Shown here piece after piece: positions 35,715 to 43,970 of a stretch of DNA of 64,000 nucleotides (its first letter is position 1; the number at the start of each line of letters is the position of its first letter). The position numbers and the translations under genes were made by a program. The notes under the pieces are model-generated. The model was given only the letters and a program-made list of their open reading frames with translations. It was not told where the DNA came from and made no database searches. Source of the DNA: Beggiatoa alba B18LD (GTDB lineage Bacteria; Pseudomonadota; Gammaproteobacteria; Beggiatoales; Beggiatoaceae); the NCBI RefSeq assembly GCF_000245015.1, contig NZ_JH600070.1, positions 2,307,704 to 2,371,703 on the forward strand, in the 5' to 3' direction.

Positions 35715-37000
35715 AGCGAACCAATATGCGTAATTTCCTTTTTACCATTTGTTTAGGATTATTAGCTTGGGCGCAGGTTGTTCGAGCCGATTTAGTCATT
35801 GATATCGTGGGCGGTCGCCAAGGCGGACAACCTATTGCGATTGTGCCTTTTGGTAATCAAGCAAGCGTACCTGTCGATATTGCGGGTATTATTACCAATA
35901 ATTTACAACGCACGGGCAAATTTGAAGCCTTACCCATCGGTAATATGCCCCAACAGCCGACGGAATTGTTACAAGTAAATCTTCCCAGTTGGCAAGCTGT
36001 TGGTATGCCTCATGTTGTCATTGGGCGAATTATGGGCGGTGCGGGTAATTATACGATTGAATTTCAACTGGTTGATGTTTTTAAAGGCGGGCAATTGGTA
36101 GGCTTAAGCTATACCGCAACCAATGCAACCTTGCGCCAAGTTGCGCATAAAATCAGCGATGTGATTTACCAAACCCTATTAGGTGAACGTGGGATTTTTA
36201 GCACGCGAATTGCTTACGTTACCGTGCGTCGTGGCATTAATACCAGTCAATATAAATTATATGTTGCTGATATGGATGGGGCTAACCCACAAATGATGTT
36301 AGATTCAAACGAACCTATTTTTTCTCCCGCTTGGTCTCCTGACGGACAAAATGTTGCTTATGTGTCCTTAGAAGGAAAACAAGCAGGCGTTTATATTCAA
36401 AATGTTAGCTCTGGGCGACGTAATCGTATTGCGGCGTTTAAAGGCTTAAACAGTGCGCCCTCGTGGTCGCCTGATGGTTCACGTCTTGCGATGACCTTAT
36501 CACGAGATGGAAACCCTGAAATTTATGTATTTAATGTAGGGAGTCGATCTTTTACCCGTCTGACTAACGATGCCTCTATTGATACTGAGCCAGAATGGAC
36601 ACCTGATGGGGGTAGTTTAGTTTTTACTTCAGATAGAACAGGCAGTCCACAAATTTATCGGATATCTTTAGGAGGCGGTGGCGCACAACGCTTGACATTT
36701 ACAGGCAATTACAATGCTCGCCCGCGTGTTTCCCCAGATGGTACTAAATTATTAATGCTACATAATGGAGGACGTGGTTATCAAATTGCGGTCATGGATT
36801 TAGCCAGTGGACAATTGTCCATATTAAGCGATAGCTCCTCAGATGAGTCACCGAGTTTTGCGCCTAATGGTAGCATGGTGATTTATGGCACAGGACGACA
36901 ACTTGCAGCAGTATCTATTGACGGGCGTGTTCGCCAACGGTTAGCAGTACAAGCAGGGGATGAAGTACGTGAACCTGCATGGTCACCTTTTTTAGATTAG
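35711..37000 (+). CDS. tolB: Tol-Pal system periplasmic protein TolB
   Basis: TolB binds Pal and TolA in the periplasm. The 429-residue protein has a signal peptide (cleavage near VVRA, residue 26), an N-terminal domain with AIVPFGNQASVPVDIAGII, and a six-bladed propeller with repeated SPDG and DGxxPEIY-like units such as PSWSPDGSRLAM and TPDGGSLVFTSDR. Its ATG overlaps the tolA stop by four bases. Length and layout are standard. Confidence 0.95.
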   Translation: MKRTNMRNFLFTICLGLLAWAQVVRADLVIDIVGGRQGGQPIAIVPFGNQASVPVDIAGIITNNLQRTGKFEALPIGNMPQQPTELLQVNLPSWQAVGMPHVVIGRIMGGAGNYTIEFQLVDVFKGGQLVGLSYTATNATLRQVAHKISDVIYQTLLGERGIFSTRIAYVTVRRGINTSQYKLYVADMDGANPQMMLDSNEPIFSPAWSPDGQNVAYVSLEGKQAGVYIQNVSSGRRNRIAAFKGLNSAPSWSPDGSRLAMTLSRDGNPEIYVFNVGSRSFTRLTNDASIDTEPEWTPDGGSLVFTSDRTGSPQIYRISLGGGGAQRLTFTGNYNARPRVSPDGTKLLMLHNGGRGYQIAVMDLASGQLSILSDSSSDESPSFAPNGSMVIYGTGRQLAAVSIDGRVRQRLAVQAGDEVREPAWSPFLD

Positions 37001-37069
37001 TTTTTTTTAGGTTTTTACTATTCACAAATTATGTTATTCATTGCTTGTTAATAGTAAGGTGTTTTTATC

Positions 37070-37117
37070 ATGCGTGATTTAGACCCTGTTCGTTTAAATA
37101 ACGCATGTCATTTTTAG
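37070..37117 (+). CDS. Possible 15-residue leader peptide upstream of pal
   Basis: A short frame ATG 37070 to TAG 37115-37117 encodes MRDLDPVRLNNACHF. AAGGTG lies at 37056-37061, a good ribosome-site distance. It sits in the 166-base gap between tolB and pal, where pal is often separately expressed. It could tune pal expression, or be chance; I see no attenuator hairpin directly linked to it. Confidence 0.25.
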   Translation: MRDLDPVRLNNACHF

Positions 37118-37166
37118 TTGTCTCTGTCCATTTATTGCTATGTTATGTTTAAGGAGTTAGTGTGTT

Positions 37167-37688
37167 ATGAGTAAGTACTTACGTTATAGTGCTGTTTTAT
37201 TAGCTGTTTTAGCTTTCGCAGGTTGTAGCTCTAAAGGCGGCGAAAAACCCGCTGAAGCCAAACCTGAAGAAATGGTTGCCCCGCCTGTCCGCGACTCTTC
37301 CACGACAGGTGTCAATCAAGGTAATGTTGATAGCAACAATTTATCTGGTTTAACCGCACCTGCTGACCGCATCGTTTTCTTCGATTATGACCGTAGCGAC
37401 ATTCGTCCTGAAGGTCGTAATTTATTAGAAGAACATGCGCGTTTTTTAAGTGCTAACCCTACTGCTGCAGTGCGTTTAGAAGGTCATGCCGATGAGCGTG
37501 GCTCTCGTGAATATAACTTAGCATTAGGTGAGCGTCGTGCAGAATCTGTAAAACGTATGTTGACCATTTTAGGGGTTTCTGCTGACCGTTTAACCACCCT
37601 GAGCTATGGTGAAGAAAGACCTTTAGACTTAGGCAATAATGAATCTTCATGGCAACGTAACCGCCGTGTTGAATTAGTTTATCCCTAA
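37167..37688 (+). CDS. pal: Peptidoglycan-associated lipoprotein Pal
   Basis: Pal anchors the outer membrane to peptidoglycan. The 173-residue protein has a lipoprotein signal with lipobox LAFAGC (lipidated Cys20), a short linker, and an OmpA-like domain with RIVFFDYDRSDIRPEG and the peptidoglycan-binding GHADERGSREYNLALGERRA. AAGGAG lies 11 bases before the ATG. It follows tolB after a gap of 166 bases, so a separate promoter is possible. Confidence 0.96.
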   Translation: MSKYLRYSAVLLAVLAFAGCSSKGGEKPAEAKPEEMVAPPVRDSSTTGVNQGNVDSNNLSGLTAPADRIVFFDYDRSDIRPEGRNLLEEHARFLSANPTAAVRLEGHADERGSREYNLALGERRAESVKRMLTILGVSADRLTTLSYGEERPLDLGNNESSWQRNRRVELVYP

Positions 37689-37716
37689 GCAATAAATAGC
37701 AGTCTCTCATCCTAAG

Positions 37717-37744
37717 TGCGTGTGTTCACTATGAAACACACGCA
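37717..37744 (+). promoter_or_regulatory. Hairpin between pal and cpoB
   Basis: Arms TGCGTGTGTT (37717-37726) and AACACACGCA (37735-37744) form a 10-bp stem with an 8-base loop. There is no T-tract, so it more likely stabilises the pal message end or attenuates cpoB than ends transcription. Confidence 0.4.
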
Positions 37745-37780
37745 ACTTGTCTGAATTTCCTTCTTGTCTTGGAGTCCATC

Positions 37781-38584
37781 ATGTTATTACGTCAATTCAT
37801 TGCGTTTTTGTGTTTAAACACATGCGCTATGTCGTTGGTTCTTGCTGCCCCAGATGATAACACAGTCGTTGGTAATCCCTTGTATGAACGACTCTTTCAA
37901 GTGATGCAACAGGTGGATCAATTACGGAAAACGGTGTTAGAACAAGATGCGAAACTCTCCCAACAAGAAACTGAATTGCAAAAACTACGCGGTGACAACG
38001 AAGTTTTAACTTATCAGTTAGAACAATTGCGTAAACAACAACAAGATACCTATGTTGATATCGATAATCGTTTAAAAGAAATTCAAAAACAACAAACGGC
38101 ATTAGCACAAGCTCCCGTCACTAATCCCGCTTATACGACAACTGATTCTGCAACTGATACAAGCACGTCCCCAACAACAGAACCATTAGTCAGTAGCGGT
38201 GATGAAAATACAGCCTACCAACAAGCATTTGATTTTATTCAGAACGGCAACTATAGCCAAGCGACAAAAGCCTTCGATAGTTTTTTAAAACAATTTCCCC
38301 AAAGTCGAAACGCGGATAACGCACAGTATTGGATGGCAGAATCCTATTATGCGTTGAAAAATTTCAATGTGGCATTGAATGCGTTTAATACTTTAGTAGA
38401 ACGTCATCCAAACAGCGCGAAGCATCCACAAGCCTTGTTAAAGATGGGATATATTTATTATGAATTACATGATAAAGAGGCAGCAAAAGCCTTTTTAGAA
38501 AAGGTATTAGATAATTACCCTGGCACTGCAACGGCAAAATTAGCACAAGAGCGACTCCAAAAAATTAGACGAGAAGGGCTGTAA
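37781..38584 (+). CDS. cpoB: Cell division coordinator CpoB (YbgF)
   Basis: CpoB links peptidoglycan synthesis by PBP1B with Tol-driven constriction. The 267-residue protein has a signal peptide (to about LAA, residue 23), a coiled-coil trimerisation segment (about 40-95) rich in Gln, a Thr/Ser/Pro linker, and a TPR domain beginning YQQAFDFIQNGNYSQA with repeats at FPQSRNADNAQYWMAESYY and HPNSAKHPQALLKMGYIYY. ATG 37781 has GGAG six bases upstream and is preferred to a TTG four codons earlier. mrcB for its partner is elsewhere in the window (14495). Confidence 0.94.
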   Translation: MLLRQFIAFLCLNTCAMSLVLAAPDDNTVVGNPLYERLFQVMQQVDQLRKTVLEQDAKLSQQETELQKLRGDNEVLTYQLEQLRKQQQDTYVDIDNRLKEIQKQQTALAQAPVTNPAYTTTDSATDTSTSPTTEPLVSSGDENTAYQQAFDFIQNGNYSQATKAFDSFLKQFPQSRNADNAQYWMAESYYALKNFNVALNAFNTLVERHPNSAKHPQALLKMGYIYYELHDKEAAKAFLEKVLDNYPGTATAKLAQERLQKIRREGL

Positions 38585-38587
38585 GGT

Positions 38588-39289
38588 ATGGGACAAATGG
38601 CAGAAGAAAAAGCCGTTGTACTTGTTTCTGGTGGATTAGATTCTGCGACAACATTAGCGATTGCAAAATCGCAAGGGTTTGAATGCTTTGCCTTAAGCTT
38701 TGATTATGGACAACGGCATCGAGTGGAATTAAATGCCGCACAAACAATTGCCGACCGTTTAGGTGCATCTTTGCATAAAACCATTTGTTTAAATATGGAT
38801 AGCATTGGCGGTTCTGCATTAACAGACGCACAAATTGCCGTCCCAACCACTGGCGTTGGAGATGCGATTCCTGTGACTTATGTTCCTGCACGCAATACCG
38901 TTTTTTTAGCCATTGCGTTAGGATGGGCAGAGGTATTACAAGCACACCACATTTTTATTGGTGTGAATGCCGTCGATTATTCGGGCTATCCTGATTGTCG
39001 TCCTGAATTTATTACTGCGTTCGAACAATTAGCCAATTTAGCCACAAAAGCAGGGGTTGAAGGACAACGCATGACGATACACACCCCTTTAATTGATTTA
39101 AGCAAAGCCCAAATTATTCAAACGGGTTTAGCTCTGGGGGTGGATTATGGGGTAACGATTTCTTGTTATCAGCCTTCACCAACGGGCGAAGCATGCGGCG
39201 TTTGCGATGCTTGTCGATTACGGGCGGAGGGTTTTAGGCAATTAGGGGTCGTCGATCCAACACAGTATCAAGCCAATGCACCGATTTAG
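38588..39289 (+). CDS. queC: 7-cyano-7-deazaguanine synthase QueC
   Basis: QueC makes preQ0 in the queuosine pathway using ATP and ammonia. The 233-residue protein has the PP-loop SGGLDSATT (14-22), FDYGQRH, and the zinc site in [19 protein letters not shown] with four cysteines. It begins three bases after cpoB, a placement common to Tol-Pal operons. Length is normal. Confidence 0.96.
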   Translation: MGQMAEEKAVVLVSGGLDSATTLAIAKSQGFECFALSFDYGQRHRVELNAAQTIADRLGASLHKTICLNMDSIGGSALTDAQIAVPTTGVGDAIPVTYVPARNTVFLAIALGWAEVLQAHHIFIGVNAVDYSGYPDCRPEFITAFEQLANLATKAGVEGQRMTIHTPLIDLSKAQIIQTGLALGVDYGVTISCYQPSPTGEACGVCDACRLRAEGFRQLGVVDPTQYQANAPI

Positions 39290-39333
39290 TCTATAGGATT
39301 GAATGCGTTAACGTATTTTTGTGGGGGATGAGA

Positions 39334-39651
39334 ATGGACAAGTATAAATTTTCTTATTTATTCAGTAGCCATGCCGAATTAATTGAATTTTCTGCTTTAC
39401 AAAATTTAGACGACTTTGCCTATTTTACACTTGATGGAAAAATCCCTTTTTTCTACGCGGATGGACAACTTGCTTATAGCAGTATTGACACCAAACTAGC
39501 GCAACCTAGCACAGTTAAAACGGAAAAACGGGATTTATTTGATAACCCAATTATTGAGGTTTTTTTAGACGAAGCCTTATATATTAAGCTATTACCTAAT
39601 GAACATTTATATCGTGTAGAATCTTTACGAATCCCTGCCCCTGCCCATTAA
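39334..39651 (+). CDS. Hypothetical protein
   Basis: I do not recognise this protein of about 105 residues. ATG 39334 is preferred because GGGGGATGAG lies just before it; ATG 39328 is also possible. It is soluble with many Phe, Tyr and Leu and few charged clusters (KYKFSYLFSSHAELIEFSA, FYADGQLAYSSIDTK). It lies 44 bases after queC on the same strand and may share its transcript. Confidence 0.6.
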   Translation: MDKYKFSYLFSSHAELIEFSALQNLDDFAYFTLDGKIPFFYADGQLAYSSIDTKLAQPSTVKTEKRDLFDNPIIEVFLDEALYIKLLPNEHLYRVESLRIPAPAH

Positions 39652-39777
39652 GCCTATTCATTAGTGTTTTTTTAATCATTCAAACATTCCGCGATAATAT
39701 CTATTATTGTAAAACACCTTTTATCATCATAATGTCGCCTTATCACTACTGGATAATCAGCGACAGGGAGCTTTATC

Positions 39778-40296
39778 ATGTCAACCGATACACCCAATCG
39801 TTTAGGCAAGGGCATGATAGTCGTTGCTTGTTTACTCTGTTTGGGATTACTAACCGTTTTTTTTAATCACATTTTAGAAAAGAAACATAATCCAAATACC
39901 CGCGTTCAAAGCACACATGCTTTAGATGGTGGTATTGAAGTTGTTTTAACCCGCAATTCTATTGGACATTATGTGGCACAAGGCTTTATTAATCAGCAAG
40001 CTGTTACATTTTTCTTAGATACGGGGGCAACACAAGTCTCTATTCCTTTACACATTGCCAATAAATTAGGACTAGAACGGGGACTCCCGATGCAAGTGGG
40101 TACTGCAAACGGAACTATTACTGTCTATTCAACCCGTTTAGCCATTGTTGCATTGGGAGATATTGTATTGCGCGACATTAGTGCAAGCATTAATCCACAA
40201 GATACTGGTGATGATATTCTTTTAGGAATGAGCTTTTTACGTCAAATTGAATTCACTCAGCGCGGTAATCAATTAATTCTTCGTCAACATCCATAA
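39778..40296 (+). CDS. Membrane-anchored retropepsin-like aspartic protease
   Basis: A 172-residue protein with one N-terminal membrane span (about 12-32) and a periplasmic domain of the clan AA bacterial type. The active site is DTG at residues 81-83 in FFLDTGATQVSIP, followed by VGTANGTITVYSTRL and the final ILLGMSFLRQ. It should work as a homodimer. The family is known by sequence in proteobacteria; its target is not clear. It precedes nadC by 12 bases. Confidence 0.85.
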   Translation: MSTDTPNRLGKGMIVVACLLCLGLLTVFFNHILEKKHNPNTRVQSTHALDGGIEVVLTRNSIGHYVAQGFINQQAVTFFLDTGATQVSIPLHIANKLGLERGLPMQVGTANGTITVYSTRLAIVALGDIVLRDISASINPQDTGDDILLGMSFLRQIEFTQRGNQLILRQHP

Positions 40297-40308
40297 AGGC
40301 ATTAAAAA

Positions 40309-41160
40309 ATGATGAATACATTAACGTCCCCTGCACTTCCTGCGGATATTGAGACCGTTGTACGTATGGCATTAGCGGAGGATGTTGGCAGTGGCGATGT
40401 GACCGCCCAATTGATTGATGCACAAGCTCAAGCCACTGCACAAGTCATTACCCGCGAATCAGCCGTTTTATGTGGTGTTGCATGGTTTAGCGAAGTTTTT
40501 CGCCAATTAGATGAAAAAGTACAAATTCAATGGTTTGCTCATGATGGCGAGCGTGTTGTACCTGACCAAGTGCTCTGTAAACTGTCTGGTGCAAGTCGTT
40601 CTCTGTTGACAGGTGAACGAACTGCATTGAATTTTCTACAATTACTGTCAGGTACAGCGACACAAACAGCAACTTATGTTGAAGCAGTTAGCCATACCAA
40701 AACGAAGATTTTAGATACTCGTAAAACTATCCCCGTATTACGGACAGCCCAAAAATACGCGGTGTGTTGTGGGGGCGGAATGAATCACCGCATGGGTTTA
40801 TATGATGCTTTTCTGATTAAAGAAAATCATATTTTTGCAGCAGGTTCTATTCCACAAGCCTTAGATAAGGCTCGCACTATTGGTAAAAATTTACTGATTG
40901 AAATTGAAGTTGAAAACTTACAAGAATTACAAATTGCATTAGCCGCAGGCGCGACGCGCATTTTATTGGATAATTTTAGTTTACCCATGTTTCGTGAGGC
41001 AGTGCAATTGACACAAGGGCGGGCAAGTTTAGAAGCCTCAGGCGGGGTTTCATTAGAAACGTTACAAGCGATTGCAGAAACTGGCGTGGATTTTATTTCG
41101 ATAGGTGGATTAACCAAACACGTACAAGCAATTGATTTATCAATGAGAATAATAGATTAA
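40309..41160 (+). CDS. nadC: Nicotinate-nucleotide pyrophosphorylase (quinolinate phosphoribosyltransferase)
   Basis: NadC converts quinolinate and PRPP into nicotinate mononucleotide in NAD synthesis. The 283-residue protein has [13 protein letters not shown] at the N terminus, [13 protein letters not shown], the substrate-binding [26 protein letters not shown], and [11 protein letters not shown] with ISIGGLTKH near the end. Length is normal. It lies 12 bases after the retropepsin-like gene; nadA and nadB are not present. Confidence 0.96.
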   Translation: MMNTLTSPALPADIETVVRMALAEDVGSGDVTAQLIDAQAQATAQVITRESAVLCGVAWFSEVFRQLDEKVQIQWFAHDGERVVPDQVLCKLSGASRSLLTGERTALNFLQLLSGTATQTATYVEAVSHTKTKILDTRKTIPVLRTAQKYAVCCGGGMNHRMGLYDAFLIKENHIFAAGSIPQALDKARTIGKNLLIEIEVENLQELQIALAAGATRILLDNFSLPMFREAVQLTQGRASLEASGGVSLETLQAIAETGVDFISIGGLTKHVQAIDLSMRIID

Positions 41161-41172
41161 GATTTCTTTATA

Positions 41173-41218
41173 AATCTAGCTGTTACTTATTGATTTCGTT
41201 ACAATAGACAGCTAGATT
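41173..41218. other. Inverted repeat between nadC and the lytic transglycosylase
   Basis: Perfect 11-bp arms AATCTAGCTGT (41173-41183) and ACAGCTAGATT (41208-41218), separated by 24 bases, no T-tract. It may be a message-end structure or a protein-binding site. Confidence 0.4.
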
Positions 41219-41237
41219 AAATCACTTGGTTTTTAGG

Positions 41238-41972
41238 ATGATAGCTCGGTATTCTCATATTTATGGATGGCTGTTGTGTACTTTTAGCGTTTGTATGATT
41301 CCACCTGTTAAAGCAGATACGGAAAAACCGCAAAGCGTTACTGTTTACAAATACATTGATGAACGTGGCGTATTACACCTTAGCAACAAGCCACCCATCA
41401 CAACACAAGACGAGGCAATGCTCTATTCACGCAGTTATAAATTAGACACGCCAACACCACGTTCTGTTTATCTCCCTATTCCACAAGCCCTCTTATTACC
41501 GAATCGTTTTACCCCGCCATCGCGCCAAGTAGCGACTTTATCCACTGTTACAACGCAGGCTATCCGTGCAACACGTAAAACAGATTATGACTCTTATATC
41601 CAGCTTGCGGCATTAGATACCCGTGTAGAAGAAGCCTTATTACATGCGGTTATCAAAGTAGAATCTAACTATAATGCAATGGCAGTTTCTCCCAAAGGCG
41701 CGACAGGGTTAATGCAATTAATGCCTAATACAGCTAGCCGTTTTGGGGTTCTCGATAGCACAAACCCCCAAGAAAACATTCAAGGAGGTTCAAAATATTT
41801 ACGCTATTTATTGGATTTATTTAATAACGACTTAAGCCTTGCTTTAGCGGCTTATAATGCAGGGGAAGGCGCGGTGATGAAATATGGGAATACAATTCCC
41901 CCTTATCCAGAAACACAAAACTATGTAATTAAAGTTACTGATTTATATCATCAATTCTTAGCGCAACTATAG
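41238..41972 (+). CDS. Exported lytic transglycosylase with N-terminal DUF4124 motif
   Basis: A 244-residue peptidoglycan lytic transglycosylase of the Slt family 1 type. A signal peptide (about 1-27) is followed by a DUF4124-like stretch VYKYIDERGVLHLSNKPP (36-53) and a catalytic domain with Glu142 in VIKVESNYNAMAVS, KGATGLMQLMPNTASRFG and LALAAYNAGEGAV. ATG 41238 is used; an upstream TTG adds four residues. It cleaves the glycan strand leaving anhydro-ends. Confidence 0.9.
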   Translation: MIARYSHIYGWLLCTFSVCMIPPVKADTEKPQSVTVYKYIDERGVLHLSNKPPITTQDEAMLYSRSYKLDTPTPRSVYLPIPQALLLPNRFTPPSRQVATLSTVTTQAIRATRKTDYDSYIQLAALDTRVEEALLHAVIKVESNYNAMAVSPKGATGLMQLMPNTASRFGVLDSTNPQENIQGGSKYLRYLLDLFNNDLSLALAAYNAGEGAVMKYGNTIPPYPETQNYVIKVTDLYHQFLAQL

Positions 41973-41986
41973 TTTCAATCACCTGA

Positions 41987-42412
41987 TTAAGGGTTTAAAT
42001 ACCGATACCCCTGCTCTTGTAATTTAATAATCTGTGTCGCACCGCTAGAGACAACTTGCACACCTTGCACTAAAACGGGCGTACGCCCTGTGATGCGAGT
42101 TATCTCATTAATCGTATTTCCACAAGCAGAAAATACAACATTTTGTGCCGCCAAAGTCGGTACACGGATAGACTCAGGACTTGCAGGCGTAAATAAGGAT
42201 AAACCCGGTCCAAAGGCAACAATTTCGATTTTAATATTTTCTGCCCCCACATCTTTCAATAAATTCGTGGCGACATTAAGCGCGAGTTGTTGCACTTGTG
42301 GGTCTGGTGAACTCACTTGAATCACGACTTTTTGTGAGGCAGCCTCAACATAAGCAATTGACTGAAAAAATAAAAACAAGCCTAAAAATATTAAACGAGA
42401 ATGTTTTAACAT
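41987..42412 (-). CDS. Exported DsrE-like protein
   Basis: A 141-residue protein with a signal peptide (to about EAA, residue 25) and a DsrE-type domain: VVIQVSSPDPQVQQLALN, then VEIVAFGPGLSLF-like region and a conserved Cys97 in NVVFSACGNTI. DsrE relatives handle sulfane sulfur through a cysteine; exported versions are known in sulfur bacteria. Only Cys97 is candidate for that here. It converges with the transglycosylase gene. Sulfur transfer is inference. Confidence 0.78.
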   Translation of the reverse strand: MLKHSRLIFLGLFLFFQSIAYVEAASQKVVIQVSSPDPQVQQLALNVATNLLKDVGAENIKIEIVAFGPGLSLFTPASPESIRVPTLAAQNVVFSACGNTINEITRITGRTPVLVQGVQVVSSGATQIIKLQEQGYRYLNP

Positions 42413-42453
42413 ACGAATTTATCCTTCTAGCTAGCTTGGTCATGGGAAAAAAG

Positions 42454-42885
42454 TTAGTCACTAAAAAATGACTGTGAAAAGGTAATCTGCTGCACTGTTC
42501 CTTGTAAATTAGGATCAACCATTAACGTAAATGTTAATGATGCCCCCTCACGAAAAGGAAACACCCCCACATATGAAATCCCTGTTTCCTGCACTAAACG
42601 CAATAAAATCTCCTGTTCTTTCCCATTTGCTTCACGCATAGTCGCGCTGATATTGGCAAAAACGGCTTTATCCGCCCCCTCTTTCGCTGTTTGAAAAACA
42701 GAAACATTCAATAATCCATAATGTGCTCCCTGCATAATCTGGTATTTTTTCGCCATTTCCTCAGGAATCGCAACCGTAGGGATTGCCGCATAATGCACCA
42801 CATAATCCCCAAAAACGGCTTGTTCTGCTTTAACAGAAACCGTCAACAACAATAAGGCATAAAAACCATAGATTAAAACACGCAT
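42454..42885 (-). CDS. Exported DUF4426 family protein
   Basis: A 143-residue protein with a signal peptide (MRVLIYGFYALLLLTVSVKA) and a single small domain, with GDYVVHYAAIPTVAIPEEMA near the start and YGLLNVSVFQTAKEG in the middle. These fit DUF4426, a beta-rich family of unknown function common in gammaproteobacteria. It lies 41 bases upstream of the DsrE-like gene on the same strand. Confidence 0.8.
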   Translation of the reverse strand: MRVLIYGFYALLLLTVSVKAEQAVFGDYVVHYAAIPTVAIPEEMAKKYQIMQGAHYGLLNVSVFQTAKEGADKAVFANISATMREANGKEQEILLRLVQETGISYVGVFPFREGASLTFTLMVDPNLQGTVQQITFSQSFFSD

Positions 42886-43027
42886 CTTGTTTTCCTTTAC
42901 TTATATACTTGTGAGTGGACAATGATAAAAAACAGTGAACATAAAACGCTCTCATCATAACGATGTTTTGATATTGCTTGAATAACCTTGCAAGACATCC
43001 AGCTACTCACAAAAGGCATTTACACAA

Positions 43028-43438
43028 ATGACATCAACCCCTGATTGGAAAAATAAAACAGATGCCGAATGGCAAGCAACTTTAACCCCAACACAATTTG
43101 CTGTCTGTCGCAAAAAAGGCACTGAACACGCTTTTACAGGAGAATACTACGCGACAAAAGATGCAGGCGTTTATCACTGCGTTTGCTGTGGAACACCATT
43201 ATTTAGTTCAGAGACTAAATACGATTCTGGCTCTGGTTGGCCCAGTTTTTGGCAACCAATTCATCAAGAAGCATTAGCCATGAAAGTGGATAATAGTTTA
43301 TTTATGCAACGTACAGAAGTTTTATGTGCAACCTGTCACGCACACTTAGGGCATGTTTTTGATGATGGCCCAGCCCCCACAGGGTTACGCTACTGTATGA
43401 ACTCAGTTGCCTTAAAATTGGAAAAAACGGAAAAATAA
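43028..43438 (+). CDS. msrB: Peptide-methionine (R)-S-oxide reductase MsrB
   Basis: MsrB repairs the R form of methionine sulfoxide. The 136-residue protein has the zinc pairs CVCC (Cys51, Cys54) and CATC (Cys100, Cys103), the substrate segment [14 protein letters not shown] (65-78) and the catalytic Cys123 in [11 protein letters not shown]. No second resolving Cys near residue 65 is evident, so regeneration may use another route. No signal peptide, so cytoplasmic. Confidence 0.95.
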   Translation: MTSTPDWKNKTDAEWQATLTPTQFAVCRKKGTEHAFTGEYYATKDAGVYHCVCCGTPLFSSETKYDSGSGWPSFWQPIHQEALAMKVDNSLFMQRTEVLCATCHAHLGHVFDDGPAPTGLRYCMNSVALKLEKTEK

Positions 43439-43488
43439 ACTTGCTTTTTTTAAGACGGCTAAATATAATTTCCACTCTTTACCAAGAC

Positions 43489-43583
43489 GGAGAGGTGGCC
43501 GAGCTGGTCGAAGGCGCTCCCCTGCTAAGGGAGTATAGGGGCAAAAACCTCTATCAAGGGTTCGAATCCCTTCCTCTCCGCCA
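43489..43583 (+). tRNA. tRNA-Ser (anticodon GCT)
   Basis: Acceptor stem GGAGAGG (43489-43495) pairs with CCTCTCC before the discriminator G and encoded CCA (43581-43583). The anticodon loop CTGCTAA has anticodon GCT at 43524-43526 between CTCCC and GGGAG. A long variable arm (TATAGGGGCAAAAACCTCTA) and TTCGAATCC T loop confirm a serine tRNA. Confidence 0.97.
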
Positions 43584-43613
43584 TTCAAGTTTTTAATAGT
43601 TTTTCAGTAAAAC

Positions 43614-43641
43614 TTGACAAGTAAGAAAACTGTTATATAAT
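43614..43641 (+). promoter_or_regulatory. Sigma-70 promoter for tRNA-Arg
   Basis: TTGACA (43614-43619) and TATAAT (43636-43641), both perfect consensus, spaced by 16 bases and 18 bases upstream of the mature tRNA end. This is the clearest promoter in the window. Confidence 0.85.
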
Positions 43642-43659
43642 GCTCAATCTTTAAAGTAC

Positions 43660-43737
43660 GCGCCCGTAGCTCAGTTGGATTAGAGTACCTGGCTACGAAC
43701 CAGGCGGTCGGGAGTTCGAATCTCTCCGGGCGCGCCA
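43660..43737 (+). tRNA. tRNA-Arg (anticodon ACG)
   Basis: Acceptor stem GCGCCCG (43660-43666) pairs with CGGGCGC before G and encoded CCA (43735-43737). The anticodon loop CTACGAA between CCTGG and CCAGG gives ACG, read as ICG after editing. D and T arms (TAGCTCAGTTGGATTAGAG, GGGAGTTCGAATCTCTC) are normal. Confidence 0.97.
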
Positions 43738-43970
43738 TTTTAAACAATACTCCTTTCCATATATCCCCTAGTTATTTCTTCATTTCATTTTATTCACATT
43801 CTGTTAGCAAACAATTGTTATATAATTGCCTCTAACAATCGCAACGTTTTTTCCATTCTGTTAATGATGTCATTCGACAATCGACTGTATTACCCGCAGT
43901 TGCTCAACTTATGTTGAATGAATAATCGACGATATCTCTTGTTCTCATCAAGTGTGTTGTGATATTCCCT

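Noticed and set aside
37759..38945. Minus-strand frames opposite cpoB and queC
   Set aside because: Both overlap clear genes and have no motif, signal or ribosome site.
43439..43738. tRNA pair considered as an attachment site of an integrated island
   Set aside because: No integrase gene and no second copy of the tRNA 3' ends is visible in the window.
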